From Pseudovibrio sp. M1P-2-3 (GTDB lineage: Bacteria > Pseudomonadota > Alphaproteobacteria > Rhizobiales > Stappiaceae), in contig NZ_JARRCW010000001.1 of assembly GCF_031501865.1 (NCBI RefSeq), positions 3,744,501 to 3,808,500 on the forward strand: a stretch of DNA of 64,000 bases, given 5' to 3'. This document shows, piece after piece, positions 1 through 9,474 of this stretch. The translations under genes were made by a program, and so were the position numbers. The notes beneath the pieces were generated by a model. That model was not told the origin of the DNA. It did not search any database and was given only the letters and a program-made list of their open reading frames with translations. Numbering within the stretch: position 1 is the first letter of the stretch; every line of letters starts with the position of its first letter.

Positions 1-357
1 TTCGACGAGAAGTCCCTTATTGAGCAATGGGTGATTTCGGCTGCAGCAAGCGGAGCCAAGGGACATTTGGTGCAAATTATCGACCCCATTGAAGAAACAT
101 TTCCATTCACAGGGCGCGCCGAATTCTCAGACCCGGAGAAGGACTTCACCATTACAGCCGGACGAGCGGAAGAGTGGAAACAACAGTATCTACAAGTACT
201 GGCAAGCCACAGGGATTTTCTGGAGACCATCACGACCCGCTCTGGGTGGAGCTTTTCCATTCATCACAGTGACCGCCCGGCGCAGGAGGCCTTGCTGACG
301 CTCTATTCCCGATTATCCAACTCCCCAATGACCAATGTTGGAGGCACCCCCTTTTGA
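1..357 (+). CDS. DUF58 domain protein, C-terminal part
   Basis: The frame is open from the first base of the window, so the gene starts upstream; about 118 residues are visible. The segment runs through a PFTGRAEF stretch, a HRDFLETITTRSGW helix and an ending that matches the C-terminus of DUF58 (von Willebrand-like) proteins. In the family these are partners of MoxR ATPases in envelope or stress functions. The stop overlaps the TTG start of the next gene by four bases (TTGA), implying translational coupling. The MoxR gene expected upstream is outside the window. The family call rests on the C-terminal pattern and on the two downstream genes, which normally follow DUF58. Confidence 0.75.
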   Translation, partial: FDEKSLIEQWVISAAASGAKGHLVQIIDPIEETFPFTGRAEFSDPEKDFTITAGRAEEWKQQYLQVLASHRDFLETITTRSGWSFSIHHSDRPAQEALLTLYSRLSNSPMTNVGGTPF

Positions 358-3173
358 CAGGATTACTTTCATCCATTGCCTTCACAAATATCTGGGTTCT
401 TTGGGCTCTTCTTTCCCTGCCTGCCATCTGGTGGCTTTTGCGCCTGACCCCGCCGCCGCCTCAAACAGTTCTCTTTGCCCCCATCAAACTTCTAGCGGCC
501 ATCCAGCATAAAGAAGAAACACCACATCACAGCCCCTGGTGGCTGATTTTAATACGTTTACTGATTGCATCGCTTATCATTTTTTCTTTGTCCGGCCCAA
601 TCTGGAAGCCACTTTCCCCGTTTGGGAGCACCGAAGGGGTCCGCTGGATTGTTCTGGATAATGGATGGGACGCAGCTCCTGCATGGGAAAAGCAGATACG
701 CCTTGCAATCACCTTAATCAATGAGGCCGGTGAAGCAGGGCAACCGGTTCTACTGGTATCGACTGCAGATGGCCCAACCCAATCAATGAGCACTGACAGC
801 GCAACAAAAACCCTAGAGAAATTACGGGCTCTGGAGCCACGAAGTTGGGCAGCTGATCGGGTACAGCTCCTTTCTGGTCTGGCAGACGTCTCCAGCACAG
901 TTCCTCCCAGTGAAATTTTCTGGCTCAGTTCTCTCATTGGCGAAGACGTTAACCCCAACGCGTTTCAAGAGGCCCTACAGGACATAGCTCCCCAAAGCAA
1001 AATTACGATTTTCAATGATCCTTATAATTTGCAGGCCTTAAATGGCATTGTGAACAGTTCCAAGGCCATGGAAGTCTCTATTGAAAGGCTGTTTCCTGAC
1101 ACCGAAGACAACTTGAATATTCTGGCTCAAGATTCGAAAGGAAGAGTAATTGCCCAAGCCTCCGCAAACTTCAAAAACGGAGAAAAATTAGGCTGGGCCT
1201 CTTTTAACCTACCCACAGAATTGCGTAATGACATTGTACAACTCAATATCTCAGGCGTGCAAACAGCGGGTGCTGCTTTTTTGATAGATGATCGTTGGCA
1301 ACGACAAAAGGTGGGCATTGTATCAAGTTCATCCTCAACAAGAGGCCAGCCTCTTCTCTCCCCTACCCATTTTTTGAAACATGCTCTAGAGCCAACCTCC
1401 GATTTGCCACAGTCCCGCAATAAGGACATTGCTCAAGTCATCCCGGATTACCTTAACAAGGGAGTGTCTACCCTCATTCTCGCTGATGTGGGCCGTCTTC
1501 CCACCCCAACAAAAGCGCGGCTTGAGGAGTGGATAGAAGCTGGCGGTACACTTGTGCGATTTGCGGGACCGAGGTTGGCGGCAGGTTCAGATGACCTCAT
1601 CCCTGTTCGCCTCAGGCAAGGAGATAGGAGCCTCGGGGGTAGTTTATCCTGGGAAAAGCCTCAATTATTACATAGCTTTTCGCCAGAGGGCCTCTTCAAT
1701 TCCTTATCTATTCCTCCGGATATCAGCGTCTCCCGACAAGTACTGGCGGAACCCACTGCAGACCTTCAGCGTCAAACCTTGGCTTCCTTGGAGGACGGAA
1801 CTCCATTGGTAACAGCTCGCCGGATGGGGCGTGGCCAGCTCATATTATTCCATGTCACAGCAGATACCACCTGGTCGAACCTTCCACTTTCCGGTACTTT
1901 TGTGGAGATGCTGAATGCAATTGTAACCAGCAGTCATAACCCACGCCCCACATCCCAGAAGGTCCTAGAAAATGAAGACGCAGGCTCACGGCAGCTGGCG
2001 CCTTTCAAGAGCCTCAACGGGTTTGGCCACCTCACCCCACCTCCCATTTCTGCCCGCGCAATCTTAGAAGCGGAATTCTCAAAAACTCGAGCTACACGGA
2101 AAACTCCCGCAGGACTGTACGGAACACAGACAGCTTTCCGTGCTTTGAACCTTCTGTCTGACGGGCAAGGCCTCATACCGCTGGGTTTTCTAAATCTGGA
2201 GGGGCAAGTGGTACGGCCCTACCCGTCCGGCACACCTTTTGACTTGAAGGGGCCCCTTCTGGTTGTTGCTTTCCTTCTGGCCATTTTGGATAGCATTCTG
2301 GTCCTTTTCATCATAGGGAGGCCCACTCGCCCCCGCTTTTTGCGAGGCATGAAACAAAAGACGGTTCTGTTGATAGCCTTATGTATCCTCAGTGCAGGAC
2401 TTGAAGATGCATGGGCACAAGGAGACCTGCGAGCACTCGATGCCACATTGGACACGCGCCTTGCCTACATTAAAACTGGTATCAAAAGTATAGATGACAC
2501 GAGCCGCGCCGGCCTGTTCGGCCTGTCCCGCATGCTTTCCAGCCGTACTGCTCTGGAGCCCAAAGCTCCGGTTTCTATTGACTTATCCAAGGATGAGTTG
2601 GCCTTTTATCCTCTGATCTACTGGCCAGTTGCCCCGCATATGCCAACTCCTTCACAAGAGACCATTTCACGCCTTGATGCCTATATGAGTAACGGCGGAA
2701 CGGTCCTTTTCGATACACGGGATCAATATAAATCTCCCATCAGCGGAGCGGCTTCCACTGAGGAAAAGCGTAAACTCCAGGACATTTTAAGCTCACTAAA
2801 CCTGCCCCCTCTGGAGCCAGTGCCGGAAGACCATGTTCTGACGAAGACATTTTATATCCTCAACACCTTTCCCGGTCGTTATGCCGATGGCCCACTCTGG
2901 GTTCAGGCAAACACGGGTTCCCAGAGCAACGGCAGTCGGCCAGTGCGGTCCGGCGATGGTGTAAGCCCCCTGTTGATTACCAGCAATGACCTTGCAGCAG
3001 CTTGGGCCATTCATCCAGATGGAAGCTATATCTATCCCACAATTCCTGCGGACCCCATGCAAAGGGAGTTTTCCTATAGGGTTGGTATTAACATTCTCAT
3101 GTACACGATGACTGGCAACTACAAAGCCGACCAAGTTCATATTCCTGCTCTACTCGAGCGTTTGGGACAATAA
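354..3173 (+). CDS. BatA/DUF4159 membrane protein
   Basis: A 939-aa protein. The N-terminus carries two hydrophobic segments (about residues 10-30 and 63-83) in the arrangement of the BatA aerotolerance-regulator N-terminal domain. A long extracytoplasmic part follows, then a membrane helix near residues 636-660, and a C-terminal DUF4159 domain (about 700-930) with the typical YPLIYWP and GGTVLFDTRD stretches. It starts with TTG inside the stop of the preceding DUF58 gene. The function is unknown; the MoxR-DUF58-BatA/DUF4159 arrangement is a conserved alphaproteobacterial operon thought to act in envelope maintenance. Inferred to be a membrane-anchored component of that complex. Confidence 0.85.
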   Translation: MTGLLSSIAFTNIWVLWALLSLPAIWWLLRLTPPPPQTVLFAPIKLLAAIQHKEETPHHSPWWLILIRLLIASLIIFSLSGPIWKPLSPFGSTEGVRWIVLDNGWDAAPAWEKQIRLAITLINEAGEAGQPVLLVSTADGPTQSMSTDSATKTLEKLRALEPRSWAADRVQLLSGLADVSSTVPPSEIFWLSSLIGEDVNPNAFQEALQDIAPQSKITIFNDPYNLQALNGIVNSSKAMEVSIERLFPDTEDNLNILAQDSKGRVIAQASANFKNGEKLGWASFNLPTELRNDIVQLNISGVQTAGAAFLIDDRWQRQKVGIVSSSSSTRGQPLLSPTHFLKHALEPTSDLPQSRNKDIAQVIPDYLNKGVSTLILADVGRLPTPTKARLEEWIEAGGTLVRFAGPRLAAGSDDLIPVRLRQGDRSLGGSLSWEKPQLLHSFSPEGLFNSLSIPPDISVSRQVLAEPTADLQRQTLASLEDGTPLVTARRMGRGQLILFHVTADTTWSNLPLSGTFVEMLNAIVTSSHNPRPTSQKVLENEDAGSRQLAPFKSLNGFGHLTPPPISARAILEAEFSKTRATRKTPAGLYGTQTAFRALNLLSDGQGLIPLGFLNLEGQVVRPYPSGTPFDLKGPLLVVAFLLAILDSILVLFIIGRPTRPRFLRGMKQKTVLLIALCILSAGLEDAWAQGDLRALDATLDTRLAYIKTGIKSIDDTSRAGLFGLSRMLSSRTALEPKAPVSIDLSKDELAFYPLIYWPVAPHMPTPSQETISRLDAYMSNGGTVLFDTRDQYKSPISGAASTEEKRKLQDILSSLNLPPLEPVPEDHVLTKTFYILNTFPGRYADGPLWVQANTGSQSNGSRPVRSGDGVSPLLITSNDLAAAWAIHPDGSYIYPTIPADPMQREFSYRVGINILMYTMTGNYKADQVHIPALLERLGQ

Positions 3174-3186
3174 AGGGAATTGCAAC

Positions 3187-5268
3187 ATGTCATGGTCCCT
3201 GTCTTTCGCCCCTCTCATTCCTCTCAGTCTTCTTATTACACTTGGCATCGCCGCTCTCTTGCTTCTTACCGCCTTCTTCATTGCACACCCACGAGGGGTA
3301 GGTGTGCGAGCCCTCAGCTTTGGCCTTCTCTTACTTACCCTTTCCAACCCCTCAATATTGCAGGAAGAGCGGGAACATCTGGATAGTATCCTTGCATTGG
3401 TTATCGATGACAGCCAGAGCCAAAAGCTGGCCAATCGTGAGGCAGAAGTGCATGCCGCGCTTGCACCTCTAAAAACCCGCCTTCAGAAGCTGGCCCAAGT
3501 GGAACTGCGTGAACTTCACACCTCCCGCAACCGAGTGGCAACAGAAGATGGTACCAACCTGTTTTCCTCGTTAAAAGCTGGATTGGCTGATGTTCCCGCC
3601 GAGCGTATTGCAGGCGCTATTCTTGTGACAGATGGCCAGATACATGACATTCCGCAGAGACTTACAGAGCTGGGATTTAACGCGCCAGTACACACCTTGC
3701 TGACCGGCTCAAAAAAAGAGATGGACCGCAGGTTGGAAATCATATCACGTCCCCGTTTTGGCTTGGTCGGGTCCAAACAGCACGTGGAGTTAAAAGTACT
3801 GGAGGACGGGCATCTACCTGTCCTTGCAAGTGAAGTTGAATTGACAATCCGCCATGACGGGAAGTTAGCGGACAGGCGGCACATACAAGTAGGCAAAACA
3901 ATAGACTTGGAGCTGTCTGTAAATCACGCGGGTGACAATATCTATGAGTTTCTGGTATCCCCTATAAACGAGGAGGTAACCCCAGTTAACAACCGAGCCG
4001 TCTTGATCATAGAAGGCATCCGAGAAAACCTGCGGGTTTTACTTGTATCGGGCTCGCCGCATGCGGGCGAGAGGACATGGAGAAACCTTCTCAAGTCCGA
4101 TGCGTCCGTGGATCTTGTCCACTTTACCATTTTGCGACCTCCGGAAAAGCAAGATGGAACCCCCATAAACCAGCTCTCTCTCATCGCTTTTCCAACACGA
4201 GAATTATTCTCTCAAAAGATTGACGAGTTTGATCTGATAATCTTTGATCGCTACGAGCGCCGCGGGGTACTACCACTCTTATACTTTGAAAATATTGCCA
4301 AATTTGTCGATAATGGCGGAGCTGTTTTAATGGCGGGTGGGCCAGACTATGCTGAAAACCGCAGCTTATTCAGAACTCCACTCAGCAGGGTTTTACCTGC
4401 AGCCCCTACAGGCCGCGTGCTGGAAAAACCCTACCATGCTAGAATCTCCAAGGCTGGCCAAAAGCATCCGGTTACCAGAAACCTTGCCGGAGGCAAACAA
4501 TCACCACCTAACTGGAGCCGTTGGTTCCGCCTTGCCGATACCACTGTAAAAACGGGAGATATTCTGCTTACCGGCGTAGATTCGCGGCCCGTTCTCGTTC
4601 TCAGCAGAGAGGGAAAGGGGCGTGTTGCCACCCTGCTTTCCGACCATGTTTGGTTATGGGCAAGAGGATATGAAGGGGGTGGGCCCCACGTTTCCCTCTT
4701 GCGCAGGCTCTCCCACTGGTTAATGCAGGAGCCGGACCTTGAGGAGGAAGCCATTCGCCTGCATGTGCAAGGCACTTCTATTCAGGTTGAAAGGCAAACC
4801 CTCGCATCCAGTGTAGACCCCATCGTCATTACAGAACCATCCGGCGATACCCAGACACTTTCCGTGAAAGAAGAAGAGGACGGCATGTGGCGGGGCACAA
4901 TTGTTGCAAAAGCGCTAGGGCTTTACTCAGCAAGCGACGGGCAGCTGACAGCTATCACAAATGTGGGTCCTGCCAATCCAAAGGAGTACAAACAAGTCAT
5001 TTCAACAGGGCAGCTGCTTGCAGGTCTCAGCAAGGAGACGGGAGGGACAATCAAACGACTGGTCAGTGCCGATGGAAATATTGACTTGCCCCAGATCACC
5101 ATGATGGGCAGTGCCGCCCGTTATCATGGTGGAAACTGGATTGGCTTCAAACGATCCGAGGCCAGTAATCTGACCGGCGTTACGCGGTACCCTGTACTTA
5201 ACGGGTTTTTGGGCCTTGCACTGTTGCTGGGGGCTTTGTGTTTTACCTGGTTCCGCGAAAGCCGATAG
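3187..5268 (+). CDS. membrane protein with VWA/amidotransferase-like fold, MoxR-operon partner
   Basis: A 693-aa protein 13 bp after the BatA/DUF4159 gene, with a GGGA ribosome site before ATG. There are two N-terminal membrane helices (about 10-30 and 38-58), a von Willebrand-like strand ILALVIDDS near residue 78, then a large extracytoplasmic part containing a ThuA/glutamine-amidotransferase-like segment (DLIIFDRYERRG and NGGAVLMAGG). The last 20 residues form a membrane helix (FLGLALLLGALCF) before a short basic tail. It is the usual third member of the DUF58-DUF4159 operon. Catalytic residues of a true amidotransferase are not evident, so an enzymatic role is doubtful. Confidence 0.8.
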   Translation: MSWSLSFAPLIPLSLLITLGIAALLLLTAFFIAHPRGVGVRALSFGLLLLTLSNPSILQEEREHLDSILALVIDDSQSQKLANREAEVHAALAPLKTRLQKLAQVELRELHTSRNRVATEDGTNLFSSLKAGLADVPAERIAGAILVTDGQIHDIPQRLTELGFNAPVHTLLTGSKKEMDRRLEIISRPRFGLVGSKQHVELKVLEDGHLPVLASEVELTIRHDGKLADRRHIQVGKTIDLELSVNHAGDNIYEFLVSPINEEVTPVNNRAVLIIEGIRENLRVLLVSGSPHAGERTWRNLLKSDASVDLVHFTILRPPEKQDGTPINQLSLIAFPTRELFSQKIDEFDLIIFDRYERRGVLPLLYFENIAKFVDNGGAVLMAGGPDYAENRSLFRTPLSRVLPAAPTGRVLEKPYHARISKAGQKHPVTRNLAGGKQSPPNWSRWFRLADTTVKTGDILLTGVDSRPVLVLSREGKGRVATLLSDHVWLWARGYEGGGPHVSLLRRLSHWLMQEPDLEEEAIRLHVQGTSIQVERQTLASSVDPIVITEPSGDTQTLSVKEEEDGMWRGTIVAKALGLYSASDGQLTAITNVGPANPKEYKQVISTGQLLAGLSKETGGTIKRLVSADGNIDLPQITMMGSAARYHGGNWIGFKRSEASNLTGVTRYPVLNGFLGLALLLGALCFTWFRESR

Positions 5269-5286
5269 AAACTGTATACCCCAGTT

Positions 5287-5778
5287 TTAAAGCGCTTTTA
5301 CCATGCCGTATGGCAGAGGGGATCCATTCAGATTTAGGGCCAGAAGGCGCGTCGGGTCTACCGGGCCCGGCAACCGTATTTGGCCTACAGGCACTTTTTG
5401 ATAGCCAAGCGGCTCATAATAGGGAGCATCTCCAACCAGTAAAATGGTCTCAACCCCAAGTTCACCGGCAGCACTATGGGCGGTGCGCATCAAGGCCTTG
5501 CCCAGTCCCTTGTTTTTAAATCTTGGCGACACGGTCAGTGGCCCAAGCAGCATTCCCGCACAGTTTCCAATCGCAATCTGTGTCAACCGCACTGACCCTG
5601 CAATTTCACCATTAATCAAACCTACAAAGGAAAGACGAGGATGCGGAGAGGTTCCCTCTCTGATTTTATGGGAAGTTTTTTCGAAGCGTTCTGCCCCGAA
5701 CGCTTCATCCTGCAGTGCATCGATAATTTCATTATCTTCCGGCAATTCAATCCGGATCAACCAAGAGGGTAACATCAT
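5287..5778 (-). CDS. GNAT N-acetyltransferase (YhbS-like)
   Basis: A 163-aa single-domain acetyltransferase. The acetyl-CoA binding stretch is LLGPLTVSPRFKNKGLGKAL, with the RxxGxG-type loop altered to KNKGLG, followed by VETILLVGDAPYYEPLGY, which is characteristic of the YhbS subfamily. Substrate unknown. It is convergent with the preceding operon, its stop lying 18 bp from the end of that gene, and is not obviously linked to its neighbours. Two consecutive ATG codons open the frame; either may be used. Confidence 0.85.
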   Translation of the reverse strand: MMLPSWLIRIELPEDNEIIDALQDEAFGAERFEKTSHKIREGTSPHPRLSFVGLINGEIAGSVRLTQIAIGNCAGMLLGPLTVSPRFKNKGLGKALMRTAHSAAGELGVETILLVGDAPYYEPLGYQKVPVGQIRLPGPVDPTRLLALNLNGSPLPYGMVKAL

Positions 5779-6100
5779 ATTTTCAAGATCACATATCAGA
5801 GCAAACGACAGCGCCGCCCCTCATGTTGCTTAGAAACTATGTAAGCCAAGGGGACAGGCAGCACCGAACAACACGGGAAGATGACTCCCGTGTGATCATT
5901 CGTCGTCGCTGATCCCAACACTTTAGCAAAGCAGTTCCTCAAAACCGGTCTATGATCTATCACAAATCAGATAAATGCGGTTAGCATGCTTTTTTTTTTA
6001 GGTAAAGTGAGAAATAGCAGATATTTGGTTGGTTATCTCCTTGATCCCAGTGAAACACATGGAAGATAAACTTAAACTATAGAGATCAACTCTCGTTTTT
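5779..6100. other. non-coding gap with a GC-rich hairpin
   Basis: This gap lies upstream of the GNAT gene and downstream of the Nudix gene. At 5871-5892 there is a perfect 8-bp dyad, ACACGGGA, a 7-nt loop, then TCCCGTGT, with no T-tract after it. Around 5990-6000 is a run of nine T on the + strand. I see no coding potential. The hairpin could be a weak terminator for the Nudix gene or a regulator site. Confidence 0.4.
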
Positions 6101-6637
6101 CTACCAGTATTTATCTTGGGGTACAGTACCTTGAATTTCTTCAAGGCGCCGTTTTGTAGCAGAGCTAGTCCCTTCCGGCAGCGCGCTAAGCGGATAAAAC
6201 TGCGCATCGACAATTTCCAGAGAAGGGCGTTTCCAGCTCTGGTCCCTCTTCCACGTTTTTACCAAATAAAGGGCCACATGATCTCGGTTATTTCCCCCGC
6301 GATTATAATAGATGCCTTTTAGCTCCAGTTCATGAGTGGTATTAATTCCGGCTTCTTCCTTCAATTCGCGGCGCGCCGCGTCTTCAAGGGTCTCCCCTTT
6401 TTCAACGCCACCTCCGGGAAGATACCACCCTTTCAAATAGGTATGTTTTACCAATAAAACCCTACTCTCACCGTCAAGAACAACCACTCTAACGCCCAAA
6501 GTCATAGCTCTGCAAAACAAGGCAGAATACTGTACTAACCGACTGACGAGTTTTGTTTGAAAAGCACCTGTAAGAGAGGGCAACCTGGTTTTCCTGCCTA
6601 TCCGAATTCTGGTCTTTATTAGTCTTTTGTTAACCAT
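6101..6637 (-). CDS. Nudix hydrolase
   Basis: A 178-aa protein with an intact Nudix box: GGGVEKGE, then RRELKEEAGI, matching GX5EX7REUXEEXGU, at about residues 75-97. The family hydrolyses nucleoside diphosphates linked to another moiety; the exact substrate cannot be told. The N-terminal 44 residues before MTLGVRVVVLD are basic and hydrophobic; alphaproteobacterial relatives usually have a short extension there, so the first ATG is kept, but a start at residue 45 is possible. It appears monocistronic. Confidence 0.85.
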   Translation of the reverse strand: MVNKRLIKTRIRIGRKTRLPSLTGAFQTKLVSRLVQYSALFCRAMTLGVRVVVLDGESRVLLVKHTYLKGWYLPGGGVEKGETLEDAARRELKEEAGINTTHELELKGIYYNRGGNNRDHVALYLVKTWKRDQSWKRPSLEIVDAQFYPLSALPEGTSSATKRRLEEIQGTVPQDKYW

Positions 6638-6994
6638 GCACTAAATGCATATCACCTGCGCAAAACTGTGTATTGTCTTCCGACAGTTAAAGCATAGAAA
6701 GTGGCTATGAATTAAGCGCTTACACAAATCTTAAGCGCAGATTCTTCAACATTTCCTTATCCCTGCATGTTCCACGGAAACACCACCATGCTTACAAAAC
6801 TTTTCGCACCACGCCACAAAAAAGCACGCTTTCACTGGAAGCCAGCAACTGACCTTTCCAACACGCGCATTGCTTCCACTTTACGCACATGTAACTACTG
6901 CTAAAACTGCCGAACCTGCTGTTTTCTTGGTGTAGGGCCTAAATAAATTAGATTGCCTACTTGACCATTACAGAACAGCCATGACAATTCCGGC
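6638..6994. other. non-coding gap, divergent promoters
   Basis: The region lies between the divergent Nudix and metallophosphoesterase genes and should hold both promoters. I found no strong dyad. A 38-codon frame beginning at 6788 lacks a ribosome site and is not called. Confidence 0.4.
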
Positions 6995-7924
6995 ATGTTC
7001 AAGCTTATTCATTTATCCGACCCGCATTTGGGGCCTTTGCCTGCAATCCAAAAACGGCAATTGGCGTCCAAACGTATTCTTGGTTACATTAACTGGCAGC
7101 GCAACAGGGCGCATTCACTGACATCCAAATATTTGGATGGTCTCTTGGATGATATTGGCGACATGAACCCTGACCACATTGCCCTGTGTGGTGACTTGGT
7201 AAACATTGCTCTGCCAGCGGAAATTGCAACAGCCCGGGAATGGCTCAAGATTGTTGGATCACCGGAACTTGTCTCCGTTGTGCCGGGAAATCATGATGCA
7301 TATGTACCTGGTGCTGTAAAGTCTGCCTTTACATCATGGCGTCCCTATATGACCAGTGATGAGGAGCAGGGGCATATTATTCCTCATAGTAAAGACCTGG
7401 TATTCCCATTTATCAGGCGGCGAAAAGAACTCGGAATTATAGGCCTTTCCACGGCCAGAGCTACGGGTCCCTTCATGGCAACGGGGTATATGAGCAACCT
7501 CCAGCTTCGTGATTTAAAAACCAACCTTCTGAAAATGAAGAGTGAAGGTTTGTTTCGCGTGGTTATGCTGCATCATCCTCCTGTTCACAATTCCACATCG
7601 TGGCACAAGAGGTTTGTGGGAGCGAGCAGATTCCGTAATGTGATTGCTGAGTGCGGAGCGGAATTGATCCTGCACGGACATACTCACTATGCCACGAAGC
7701 TATCTATAGCAGGCCCAGACGGAGACGTACCTGTTATATGCGTCCCTTCCGCCTCCAATGGTCCCGGACATAAGAAGCCGCCGGCTTGCTACAACCTTTT
7801 TGAAATCAAAAGAAAGCCTAGTGGTTGGCATTGCAAGATGACAGAACGTGGGTACACAGAGGATAAGCTTTTTGTGCACACGGTTCGAGAAACAACATTG
7901 AGTATTCCGTACTCCCCACAGTAG
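6995..7924 (+). CDS. calcineurin-like metallophosphoesterase
   Basis: A 309-aa protein with every metallophosphoesterase block in order: DPH (HLSDPHLG, residues 7-14), GD (CGDLVN, near 65), GNHD (PGNHD, near 98), HHPPVHN (near 195) and GHTH (near 229). These residues bind the dimetal centre. It belongs to the class III phosphodiesterase-like group that includes CpdA and Icc, but the substrate is not predictable. No signal peptide, so it is cytoplasmic. The ribosome site is weak. A dispersed repeat follows the stop, and no neighbour shares its strand closely. Confidence 0.88.
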   Translation: MFKLIHLSDPHLGPLPAIQKRQLASKRILGYINWQRNRAHSLTSKYLDGLLDDIGDMNPDHIALCGDLVNIALPAEIATAREWLKIVGSPELVSVVPGNHDAYVPGAVKSAFTSWRPYMTSDEEQGHIIPHSKDLVFPFIRRRKELGIIGLSTARATGPFMATGYMSNLQLRDLKTNLLKMKSEGLFRVVMLHHPPVHNSTSWHKRFVGASRFRNVIAECGAELILHGHTHYATKLSIAGPDGDVPVICVPSASNGPGHKKPPACYNLFEIKRKPSGWHCKMTERGYTEDKLFVHTVRETTLSIPYSPQ

Positions 7925-7982
7925 GAAAAGCAGAGTTCTCTAACCTGAATAGCCTACCGTTTATTGCTGGCAGCGCCATTAA

Positions 7983-8090
7983 AGCGTATCTTTGAAAAGT
8001 GGATACCAATTTTCGGTTCAAGATACGCGTCTAAACAATAGGCTAAAGCAATGAGCTGTTTCAATAAATCGTCTTACTGCTTTGAAGGCT
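7983..8090 (-). repeat. dispersed composite repeat, full copy 1
   Basis: Read on the minus strand, this runs from GCAGTAAGACGATTTATTG and AAACAGCTCATTGC to CGCGTATCTTGAACCGAAAA and TCCACTTTTC. It aligns over about 95 bp with the stretch at 57993-58090. The first half is a dyad with outer GAG/CTC-type and inner TTT/AAA arms. The second half is the GAAAA-NNGG-CCACTTTTC palindrome flanked by GCGTATCTT/AAGATACGC arms. It lies between convergent genes. Confidence 0.7.
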
Positions 8091-8106
8091 GGTCAGTCGT
8101 CAGCCA

Positions 8107-8727
8107 TCAATTCATAGGGTTTGCAAACCATGCAAACCCTATAAGAGCCGCGGCTCCAATTAAAAGTCCAAGTGCAAACGAAAATAGTCCCTGAGAATTG
8201 TAGCGAGACGATATCGTCGTTTGTTCTCCGAGTTTTCTTATTGCACGTTTTTTCGAATGACGCCCTTTGGTAAGTATATCCAAACGGTGGCTGCCCACCA
8301 TCCAGTCGGCCTCTATCGCCTTATCTCTTTCAAGAATTCGCTCCGCAATATAAAGCGTTACACAATCCGCCATTTCATCCAAACTGCTGCTTTCCAGAAG
8401 GACACTCCGTCCCAAACGGGTATCCTTCAAAAACCGATAGGTTTGCAGATCCCTCCCCATAACCACATGAGACGTAATATCAATCCAAAGGCGCGGCCTT
8501 GTTCCGGACACAAGCTGGAATGAAAAGTAGTCATCATCCTCAGGAATTTCTTTAAAAACCTCCGCGAGCTCCTCATTGAGGAGTTCCAGCTGGGCCCGCT
8601 CCCGCTCGTGCAGACCGACCACGACATCCCCTCGTTCAACATCCGCAAGACGTACCTTGTGAATCGTTTCACGTAGTGACCGTATTTTTGCACGGGGTGC
8701 CACATTGTCTTTTACTTCGGACATCAT
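8107..8727 (-). CDS. conserved hypothetical protein with C-terminal membrane anchor
   Basis: A 206-aa protein I cannot name. The first ~170 residues are soluble and charged, with a heptad-like stretch (HERERAQLELLNEELAEVFKEI, about 42-63). They are followed by a conserved-looking block (RPRLWIDITSHVVMGRD, about 78-94) and a LERDKAIEADW segment. Residues 182-201 (FSFALGLLIGAAALIGFAWF) form a single membrane helix, leaving only NPMN outside: a tail-anchored topology with a cytoplasmic domain. The frame starts with two ATG codons. The short, well-defined layout suggests a real gene. Confidence 0.7.
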   Translation of the reverse strand: MMSEVKDNVAPRAKIRSLRETIHKVRLADVERGDVVVGLHERERAQLELLNEELAEVFKEIPEDDDYFSFQLVSGTRPRLWIDITSHVVMGRDLQTYRFLKDTRLGRSVLLESSSLDEMADCVTLYIAERILERDKAIEADWMVGSHRLDILTKGRHSKKRAIRKLGEQTTISSRYNSQGLFSFALGLLIGAAALIGFAWFANPMN

Positions 8728-9117
8728 TCCCCCAGCCTAGGAAAGCACGTTGCGGCCAAAGTATTGGCGGTTACGGCCCTAACCCATTGTTCCCAGAGCA
8801 TTCCCCGGTAAAGCGATCAGCAGGTAAAAAAGCCCCCTACAAGAAGCAACTATCCTTGCCGCCAGCCAGATTATTCGCCCTTTTTCAGATTGTAACCCGC
8901 TTCATTCTGCAAGCTCAATCCTCAGGTTAATCATATCTGAAAAGAACAGATGTACTTTTAAATATTAACCCAGATAGCTTCTAGGGAATCATAAAAGGAA
9001 GCGCCGACAAAGAGACGACAAAACATAAACATGGGAAAGAAAAAGCACCACGAAACGTGATGCCCTAGAAAAGGCCAAACTTATCGGCCCTTCCAACCTT
9101 GAACGGAAAAGACTTAG
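8728..9117. other. non-coding gap, nothing clear
   Basis: A 390-bp stretch upstream of the tail-anchored protein and downstream of sciP. A short dyad CATCTG/CAGATG-like pair lies near 8935-8955. I see no supported gene, RNA or terminator. Confidence 0.35.
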
Positions 9118-9393
9118 TTAGTTTCGGTAGTCCTGAACACGTGTGGCACGAAGCCCTGCCAAACCATGCTGGTCTATGGATTGCTGCCAAGACAAAAACT
9201 CTTCTACTGTCAGTGTATAACGGCTGCACGCTTCATCAAGCGATAACAAACCACCACGAACAGCAGCCACGACTTCCGCCTTGCGGCGAATGACCCAACG
9301 TTTCGTTGTCGTAGGTGGAAGGTCCGCAATCGTTAGCGGACTTCCGTCGGGACCAATGACATATTTAACTCTCGAACGCATATGTTCGGCCAT
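9118..9393 (-). CDS. sciP: SciP-type CtrA inhibitor (DUF1153)
   Basis: A small DNA-binding protein of 91 residues. It begins MAEHMRSRVKYVIGPDG and contains the DUF1153 signature TKRWVIRRKAEVVAAVRGG, then a helix-turn-helix (LSLDEACSRYTLTVEEFLSWQ). In Caulobacter SciP binds CtrA at its promoters and blocks transcription during G1. The longest frame starts five codons upstream; the inner ATG is preferred because it has GAGAG upstream and matches the family N-terminus. It lies on the minus strand, divergent from mnmA, an arrangement common in Rhizobiales. Cell-cycle role by homology. Confidence 0.88.
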   Translation of the reverse strand: MAEHMRSRVKYVIGPDGSPLTIADLPPTTTKRWVIRRKAEVVAAVRGGLLSLDEACSRYTLTVEEFLSWQQSIDQHGLAGLRATRVQDYRN

Positions 9394-9474
9394 TTTACTC
9401 TCACACACATCATGACCAAGGTGGCTACCAGACTAGACCAAGGCCTTTAAAATTTACCTAAGCCAGCATCAAGG

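Noticed and set aside
6788-6904. 38-codon frame between Nudix and phosphoesterase genes
   Set aside because: Lacks a Shine-Dalgarno sequence and has no hydrophobic or known motif.
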